Below, piece after piece: positions 30,044 through 36,790 of a stretch of DNA of 36,790 nt (the first letter of the stretch is position 1; each line of letters begins with the position of its first letter). Origin of the DNA: Hirudo medicinalis (Eukaryota > Annelida > Clitellata > Hirudinida > Hirudinidae). A program made the position numbers and the translations under genes. The stretch lies in NCBI GenBank assembly GCA_011800805.1, contig MPNW01000582.1, forward strand, positions 11,910 to 48,699, in the 5' to 3' direction. The notes beneath the pieces are model-generated. The model saw only the letters and a program-made list of their open reading frames with translations, was not told the DNA's origin and ran no database searches.

Positions 30044-30252
30044 ATGGCTGTTAAAATTACTAAAGACATTAAAGTTAAAAGTAGACGCTGTTACAAAGCA
30101 TTAAAAATGTAAAATATTAGCAAAATTAAATAAATATTTAAAACTGAATTATAATTAATTGTAATAAAATAATTAAAAATAAATTTATAGCTAGATCCTC
30201 ATAAATTTCTGCTACGCCGGTAGTCATATACAATGTTTGGAAACGTTCTATT
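30044..30252. promoter_or_regulatory. short divergent promoter region, RPLP2 and PPME1
   Basis: About 210 bases lie between the inferred RPLP2 cap site (- strand) and the PPME1 start codon (+ strand), so the two genes probably share a bidirectional promoter. The sequence is AT-rich and I recognise no specific site. Confidence 0.45.
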
Positions 30253-32253
30253 ATGACCTCGGAAAATCTAGCTAAAAAGCTTTTACAGTCTAAAGTGCCT
30301 TTGGGAATACCGTCTGGACGGTTAGGAGTTTTATGACAAAACGTATGCATTAAACATTTGTTGCAATAGCCTTCCCGGCTTGGATTTATTATAATTTCTA
30401 GGCAGACGTTATCTTAAAGGAATTGGATTATAAATAGCAACAAATCTTTTAGGCCCCTGAGATCAAATACAAAAAATCGTAAAGATTTTTCAGTCCTTCC
30501 CTGGGAAAATTACTTCGAAAAATGTGAAGACCTGAACATTGATGGAGATGTATATTTTCAAAATTTGTTGCAAAACCTGCTTTGTAAATGCATCTAAAGA
30601 TTTATGTGTAAGTTGGTTTCTTAATAACTTATAGGTATTCAAGATCTACATGTCTGGTAACTCAGGTCCTGTGTGCTTTTTCCTTCATGGAGGAGGGTTC
30701 TCAGCTCTTTCATGGGCTGTTTTATCAGTCAGTTGTGACTGTACTTAATTAGTACAAAAAACATACTTGCCATTAAAAACTAAATGTTTTGATTTAATTG
30801 TCCACAACATGTTTATTACTTAAAATATCTTTTTACTCAATAAATATAAATATTTAAAAACCCAATACACAGAAACACATATCGGATGCAGTGACTTGCC
30901 GATGCGTGGCCATGGATCAGAGGGGCCACGGGGACACACACACGACCAACGACGAAGATCTCTCCGCTGACGTCCTGGCCAAGTAATGAATTCGAATAAT
31001 TTTATGTAACAAGCTTTTATTGTTTAATCCACATATTAATGTTCTAATTTTTTTGCACGATTACTTTAACTCGTGCCAATTTTTACCCTTAAAAGTGATG
31101 TGGGAAGGGTGATCGAAGCTTTGTACGGTCCTGATTTGCCACCAATTGTTCTTATTGGCCACAGGTATGCTGAATATTAAACAATGCATGAATATTTAGT
31201 AGGATGTGTTAACGAGATGGTGCCAATTGATAATTCAGCATGGGAGGAGCAATAGCTGTCCATTCATCTTTCAAGAACACCGTTCCCTATCTTGTCGGTC
31301 TCATCATCATCGACGTTGTCGAAGGTTTCGCTTGCAATAAAAGTGATTAATATTAATGACACGATAATAAACCTAATTAACATTTATCAGGCACGGCTCT
31401 GGATGCTCTGTCGAGCATGCAGGGTTATTTAAGAAGTCGTCCGTCGAAATTCGAATCATTAGAGGCAGCCATAGAATATTGGTTGGCATTCCCTTATTAA
31501 TTATTCATGATTTGTAGGATGCAGGATGTTTGAACCTTTAAGCAAAACATTAATTTTGTGTCTACTTTCAGTTGCAAGTCTGGTCAAATCAGGAACATGG
31601 AGTCCGCAAAGGTTTCTATGGTCGGGCAGTTGAAGAGGTTAGGAACGTCAGTCGCATTCATGCATTCGTATTTATGCATTCGTATTCAGGCATTCGTATT
31701 TATTTACGCATTCATATTTACATTCACGACGTGTATTGCAATGTCACGAATCGTAACAACGCTCGACAAGAATGCGCCTGAGATGAAAGATACATTAGAT
31801 ATTTCAAGATGTAAATTTATTTATTTTTAGATAATTTTTTTTTTTAAAAACCGATCGAGGCAAAACAATTTGAGTGGCAATGATGAAAAAGCCACACGAC
31901 ATACCACGACATACCTGCCGTCATCATTTAACGTATCATAGGATACATTCATCTTTGATTACATCTCGAGAATGACATTTCGTGTTCGTTCGATTAATAA
32001 CAAATCATTTATTCAAGATTGGACACCAACGAAACCGCTACTTCGGAGACCACACACGACAGGCTGACGGAGATTAAAACTGACGACGTCATCAGAGAAG
32101 AAGAAGAAGAAGAAGAAGAAGACATTGGAGGCAGAGCCGTCCAAGAAAATAGCCACAAACCTGTCTCACCTGCGAGTTTATATTGATGTGTTGTTTTTGA
32201 ATTATTCATGAAATTATTATTATTATCATCATCATTATTATTATTATTACTAC

Positions 32254-32290
<37 letters not shown>

Positions 32291-34101
32291 GTTGTTGTTG
32301 TTATTATTATTATTATTTTCATTATTATTATTATTATTGTTGTTGTTGTTGTTGTTGTTGTTATTATTATTATTATTATTAGTTGCACAATGTAAATATT
32401 TTTATCGGTTCATCATGGGCTACTTAATGAATGACAGCATGCCGAAGCAGCAAAGTCAGGAACTTCGGGCAAGTACGGATGGAGGATCGATCTCACAACA
32501 ACAGAGCCTTACTGGAAAGGTTTGATGATGATGTCGGTGATGATGATGACGATGCAGATGATGGTCATACATATTACCGAGCTTTGATAAACTTATTTAT
32601 TATCTGATAACTGTGATTTTATGCAAATGTTGTGATCAGTGCTTGACTATGATATTTGTTTCAATCATGTCGTAAAGCATTTCCAAACGATATTTTCAAA
32701 GATGACATCCTTAATTATTTAGGACCACTTTTAATTGGATTTATTGCTGAACCGAATAAACTCTCGACAGGGTGGTTCCAAGGACTGTCGCAAATGTTTT
32801 TGGCCTGCTCGCCCCCCAAGATGCTGCTCCTCGCAGGTCGACGAAGTATTTTACGGATGTTGATTAAATATGCTGATTATGAATTATGTTAATTACGCAC
32901 TGCATATTAAACAATTATTAATTATCAATTCTTGTTGTCATTATCATTGTTATTAAATGTGTCAAACTCTTCAAACAATCTCTGACAGATTTTACCATTT
33001 TCACTCTCAACAGGTGTTGACAGGTTGGACCGAGATCTCACCATCGGCCAGATGCAAGGTTGGCATGATTGGTCGATTAATTAATTAATTAATTAATTAC
33101 TCAGGTAAAAGGAGATTTCATCCCTCTGGAATCTAGTGAAGTGGTGCAGGATGATTTTCCTCCCTTTGTTTGACACCCTCTTTGTATTTGTTTCTTTCTA
33201 TTGCTAACGTGATGGTGTCTCGGTTGGTCTGACGGCGTACCCCGGCAGACCTCGACCCCTTTTGTTCCTTTGAAAATAAATTGATTAACAAACATGAGAT
33301 TTATTGATTTCAACAACGTGAACTCGAACCTCCATCAACAGGGAAGTTCCAGCTGGAACTGATGCCACAGTGTGGACATGCCGTCCACGAGGACTGCCCG
33401 GATAAGGTTGGTGGCAGAAGCTGGGGATCGATTGATTGATTGATTGATTGATCGATGCATAAAGAAAGAATGGGAATGGAGGCGGCTTTCGTTGTCCGAT
33501 CATCCGATACGATCTTTACCCTTTGAAAGGATTTGCCAAATTGCCCTCATTTTGTAATTCTGGGATGTAAATATGATTTCACTTTGATGGCATCTGCTGT
33601 CCAACGACACTATTTTTTCCAGGTTTCAGAGAGGCTAGCTGGATTCCTGGTGAGATACAAACTGGCACAACCAAAATCTGGGGATGTGAGGTAAGGACTT
33701 TCCCACCGGGCAGTTTGGGTGATTGGTTTTGAATTATGGTTGCAGTTGAGATCAACTTATTAGTGTCTTTGGTTTAATTTGCATTGTGAGCTTGACTTTT
33801 GAGTTTGTTGAGGATTAAATTTATTTTTAAGTGTTTTGTTTTTAATTGTCATTTGGAATAAAAAATAAAACAATTCTTTAATGATGATGGTGATGGTGAT
33901 GATGATGATGATGGTGATGAGATGATGATGATGATGATGATGATGATGACGAAGAGAAGAGGACCTATGAAGACCTTCAGGACTTTGAGGCCATCAGGGC
34001 CTTGTTTCAAGAAGTGAGCTTCCATTCAATTGAGAAATATTTAATTAGATAGGCTAATTGTAGGTAATTTAATTGANATTCTTTAATGATGATGGTGATG
34101 G

Positions 34102-34132
<31 letters not shown>

Positions 34133-34384
34133 GATAATAATAATAATAATAATAATAACAATAATAATAATAATAATAACATTAATAACAACAATAATAA
34201 TAATAACAATAATAATTTACATAATTACATAGTTAACATAACATAGTATTACATATCATGGATTGTAATACCATCGATTACACCTGCCTTCACCTATGCA
34301 GGAGTTTTCCGCACTTTCCTTGAGGATCGATCTCTATGAACATTCTGCTTCAATTTCCAGGAGGATGAAGACAAGTTTTTATGA
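30253..34384 (+). CDS. PPME1: protein phosphatase methylesterase 1 (PME-1), with one apparent frame break
   Basis: Alpha/beta-hydrolase that removes the C-terminal Leu methyl ester from PP2A catalytic subunit. Exons: 30253-30320, 30453-30549, 30635-30728, 30873-30982, 31096-31164, 31239-31324, 31391-31481, 31572-31637, 32018-32175, 32451-32519, 32771-32836, 33014-33058, 33342-33406, 33623-33690, 33962-34013, 34361-34384. Start MTSENLAKKLLQ parallels the human N-terminus. Markers: RKDFSVLPWENYFE, oxyanion-loop HGGG, GHSMGGAIAVH with nucleophile Ser about 146 split by an intron, IIIDVVEG with Asp about 171 (25 residues later, as in human S156/D181), KSGQIRNMESAKVSMVGQ, a run of eight Glu, and QCGHAVHED with catalytic His about 352. 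Exon 3 is one base too long for exon 4, at a TTTTT run (30720-30724). The last two exons (TYEDLQDFEAIRALFQE, EEDEDKFL) go beyond human and are less certain. Confidence 0.92.
32215..32381. repeat. long (TTA/TTG)n microsatellite in PPME1 intron 9
   Basis: About 167 bases of TTA units with blocks of TTG and CAT, between the acidic-loop exon and exon 10. Reading frames encoding poly-Leu or poly-Ile here are repeat artefacts. Confidence 0.9.
33873..33950. repeat. (GAT)n tract beginning with a 48-base block, copy 1
   Basis: 33873-33920 (starting attctttaatgatgatggtg) is identical to 34078-34125. GAT repeats continue almost up to PPME1 exon 15 at 33962. Confidence 0.9.
34077..34215. repeat. N, then second copy of the 48-base block and (TAA)n tract
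   Basis: The only ambiguous base in the window is at 34077. The exact 48-base repeat of 33873-33920 begins at the next base and runs into (GAT)n and about 80 bases of TAA/AAC units. This may be a real duplication or an assembly join. Confidence 0.85.
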
Positions 34385-34548
34385 TTGCAATTCACTCACT
34401 AATTCATTCATTCTTTCGTTCATTCATTCAATCATCAATTTATTTATTAAGTATTATTTATTATTTATTTAGTCGTTGAGCTGCATAAATACATGCGTTA
34501 GTAATAGATTTAATTTCGCTGTTCAATATTTAGACTATTTATTGCATG

Positions 34549-34609
34549 CGTGTGTGCTTGTATGTGTGTGTGTGTGTATATGTGTGTTTATGTGTGTGTG
34601 TGTATATGT

Positions 34610-34640
<31 letters not shown>
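34549..34640. repeat. (TG)n dinucleotide microsatellite
   Basis: Imperfect (TG)n with TATA and TTT interruptions over about 90 bases; the only sizeable dinucleotide array in a window dominated by trinucleotides. Confidence 0.9.
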
Positions 34641-35751
34641 ATGCTTTGTTCAGTTGTTCATTCAGTAAAAAGTAGAGTTGCTTCTTTATAAGGATGCCTC
34701 TGCTTGCTTTCTCAATCCTTCGATGACATCGGTTTAAAGGCATTGGTGGCATTTCAATGGTATTTTGGTGGCATTTGTTTATTAAAAAATAACAATTATA
34801 CTACAATGATATTATAATTATATCATAATTTATTTTCATTTAGTACAGTTTGTTGTTGTTGTTGTGAACAAACTCTAAACATATAAACCTGTAGCAGTAA
34901 GCTCAAGTTCCATGCACTTTGGATCAGTTGGGATGTTCGTCGAGGTGACACTCGATGTGTTTTGCAAAATTTGCTAGCGGAGAGCTAAAAACTAGGATGA
35001 TGTTTTGGTGATGACTATATTTTGAGCTATCAATATTTTTACCCAAACATCGTTTAAAAAATATAGGTCGAAATATATAAGCAACTTGAGCTTTGTATCA
35101 CAAGCTGTAATCACAATTACAAGATGCAGCCTACAGACGTTATGTTAACGTAGACAAGATGGCCGTTGAGATGTGTCAAGTCGATTTGTCTTGTGTTGGT
35201 TCAGAAAAATCCTTTCTGTTGCACTTCGTGGCATTTCCTTCGTAAACCTCGTTCTCTGGGTTGATCTTCCCCTTCGGCTTTTGTGTTCCCGAATGGTTCC
35301 GGACAGGTAGGTAGGTGGTAGTCCGTTAAATGCGATGAAGGTCGAAGACATTACCTCGCCTTTTGCATGAGAGCATGACAGGATTGAAACAATTTCTCGA
35401 GAGGGTATTGGTCTTTAAATGCATCTTTAGTGGTCTTGATAAATTCAAAACAATAATAATAATAATGATAGAGAGAACGGAGGCAAAATAGGTAGCCATG
35501 TTTCTTTTGAGATTCGGTTGCCTCTGTTCGTTTAAATTTCTCAAAAAGATAAATTAGGCTGGGAAATAAGAATGCTTATTTAGTCACATCTCAGCTCGCG
35601 TGGTTCTGATCAGTCGTTGGACTATTTTTTTTAGTGACATTTTTAATTCTCTCAAAACCTTTGTACCGCACATCCCTGGTCCAGACGCGCGCCATTTATA
35701 TTTATATCCCTGGAAGTAATCGCATGAAATCTGTGGAACTTTATGAAACAT

Positions 35752-35792
35752 TGAATATTCATTGAATATTCTGGATATTCAATGAATATTCA
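35752..35792. repeat. perfect 18-bp inverted repeat (hairpin)
   Basis: Left arm 35752-35769 (tgaatattcattgaatat) is the exact reverse complement of 35775-35792, with a 5-base loop tctgg. Each arm also contains two gaatatt motifs 10 bases apart. Confidence 0.9.
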
Positions 35793-36444
35793 GATCGAGT
35801 TCCCCTTTGGTGGAAACCACTCTCCCGGCATTGAATGAACTGGCCTAATTATCGATCTTAAATTGGGTCATGCGTGTTGGAACGGCCCAGGTGAGTTTGT
35901 CTGATGATGACGATAACAATCATTATTATTGTTATTACTGTATTTATCATGTTATTATTATTATTATTATTATCATTACCATAAATGCTATTACTTAGGT
36001 TATGATAGTAACACAAAGTAGCATTTTTGTTATTATTTTACATAATTATTATTTATAATAACCGTTGATAATAATCTACTCTCCTCGGATATGAATGTAA
36101 TTTGATTCGATTTCTTTGTCCACTTGTTTTTGAGTCTCGAGGAAATTAAGGAAAATAAAAATATCTCGAATCGATCTTTCATCAAGACAGTCGTCAATAA
36201 CGATGTTCATTTATAATATAATTAATTATTAGATAATAATTATAATATAGTATTCCTTGGAATCATTGGAAAAATTCTGAAATTATATAATCAAAACAAT
36301 GCTTCTATTGTCTCCGATGAATCTGGACGTATCTGAAAATCTGAATAGTAAAAAAAAATAAAAAAATGATTTTCATTTGCTGTCTGTGTTTCATTTGCTG
36401 AGTTATGCATTTCGCCACCGACCCCCGACCACTACCCCCCCCCC

Positions 36445-36531
36445 TAATGGCGTGGTTGCGTGTGTCGGATCCATGATGAACAATATCGACGTCTCCTACA
36501 TTCAACTAATGAGACCTAAGTGCTGCCCGAT
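36445..36531 (+). other. possible coding exon of a further gene (unconfirmed)
   Basis: An open stretch reading GVVACVGSMMNNIDVSYIQL then MRPKCCPM ends at a good donor (gatg/gtgaga, GT at 36532), and its codons resemble those of real exons nearby. No acceptor with a clean AG precedes it, because the upstream sequence is a run of C. It could instead be a first exon starting at ATGATG near 36473. No family is recognised. Confidence 0.2.
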
Positions 36532-36607
36532 GGTGAGATCATCAAGATGGAGTGGTTGGTCGGAGTGGTGGACGAGATGGTGGATGTGTGATGGTTGTTT
36601 ATGTTTG

Positions 36608-36790
36608 ATGGTGCTGTGGTTGTGGTTATGGTGGTGGTGGTAATTGAGATGGTGCTGTGGTTGTGGTTATAGTGGTGGTGGTAATTGAGATGGTACTGTG
36701 GTTGCGGTTATAGTGGTGGTGGTAATTGAGATGGTACCGTGGTTATGGTGATGGTGGCAGATGAGATGGTGCTGTGGTTGTGGTTGTAGT
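36608..36790. repeat. 41-bp tandem minisatellite, truncated by window edge
   Basis: The unit aattgagatggtgctgtggt plus ggttata and a GTG run recurs with starts at 36642, 36683 and 36724 (spacing 41). A degenerate unit lies to either side. Units differ by a few substitutions. The array is GT-rich on this strand and continues past the end. Confidence 0.9.

Larger units (their letters stand above)
34385..36790. other. region downstream of PPME1: repeats, no confirmed gene
   Basis: 2.4 kb with no convincing gene. It holds a (TG)n tract (34549-34640), a perfect hairpin (35752-35792), an ATT tract (about 35935-35975), a C-rich run near 36428-36444, one possible exon-like segment (36445-36531) and a 41-bp minisatellite at the right edge. 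Confidence 0.5.

Noticed and set aside
30044..30100. ATG reading MAVKITKDIKVKSRR as the PPME1 start
   Set aside because: It lacks a donor that reaches exon 2 in frame. The exon at 30253-30320 does, and resembles the human N-terminus.
35145..35540. - strand ORFs with LPPTYLSGTIREHK, reminiscent of the end of some LINE reverse transcriptases
   Set aside because: The resemblance is limited to a few residues, no catalytic motif is present, and the frame is broken on both sides. Not enough to call an element.
36608..36790. Regularly spaced repeats resembling a CRISPR array
   Set aside because: Units are contiguous with no unique spacers, in a eukaryotic locus; this is a minisatellite.

Overview
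This is an intron-rich animal (metazoan) nuclear locus. Protein-coding exons are mostly 65-240 bases, bounded by ordinary GT-AG junctions, and the encoded proteins are recognisable animal housekeeping and signalling proteins. Introns and intergenic DNA are AT-rich and full of (TAA)n, (AAC/AAT)n and (GAT)n microsatellites. Full-length proteins close in size to the human ones suggest an invertebrate with a conservative gene structure. I cannot name the species; an early-branching animal is only a guess. There is no sign of prokaryotic, viral or plasmid organisation.

Layout, left to right: (1) 3' end of an unrecognised Ser/Thr-rich gene, + strand, 56-1936, with a long 3' UTR. (2) A complete low-molecular-weight tropomyosin, +, 4877-8924, 8 coding exons, 248 aa. 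(3) PICK1 (PDZ-BAR), - strand, 15038 down to 9591, 10 coding exons, about 715 aa, of which roughly 300 form an acidic tail absent from human PICK1. (4) MAPKAPK5 (PRAK/MK5), +, 16766-22499, 11 coding exons, 463 aa. (5) LRWD1/ORCA, an ORC-associated LRR-WD40 protein, +, 23825-29160, 16 coding exons, 648 aa, with one GC-AG intron. (6) Ribosomal stalk protein P2 (RPLP2), -, 29849 down to 29334, 113 aa, with a non-coding first exon. (7) Protein phosphatase methylesterase 1 (PPME1), +, 30253-34384, 16 coding exons, about 408 aa, with one apparent single-base frame break. After it come 2.4 kb of repeats, a perfect hairpin, and a 41-bp minisatellite running off the right edge.

The genes are not an operon and do not share a pathway. 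Two pairs converge tail to tail (tropomyosin/PICK1, LRWD1/RPLP2) and two pairs diverge (PICK1/MAPKAPK5, RPLP2/PPME1). Exon models were built by hand: each junction was required to keep frame and to continue similarity to the human family member as I recall it, and total coding length was checked for divisibility by three. I found no evidence for a new multi-gene system. The points most worth a second look are the PICK1 tail, the PPME1 frame break, the duplicated block next to the only N in the window, the tRNA-derived SINE pair, and the 18-bp perfect hairpin.
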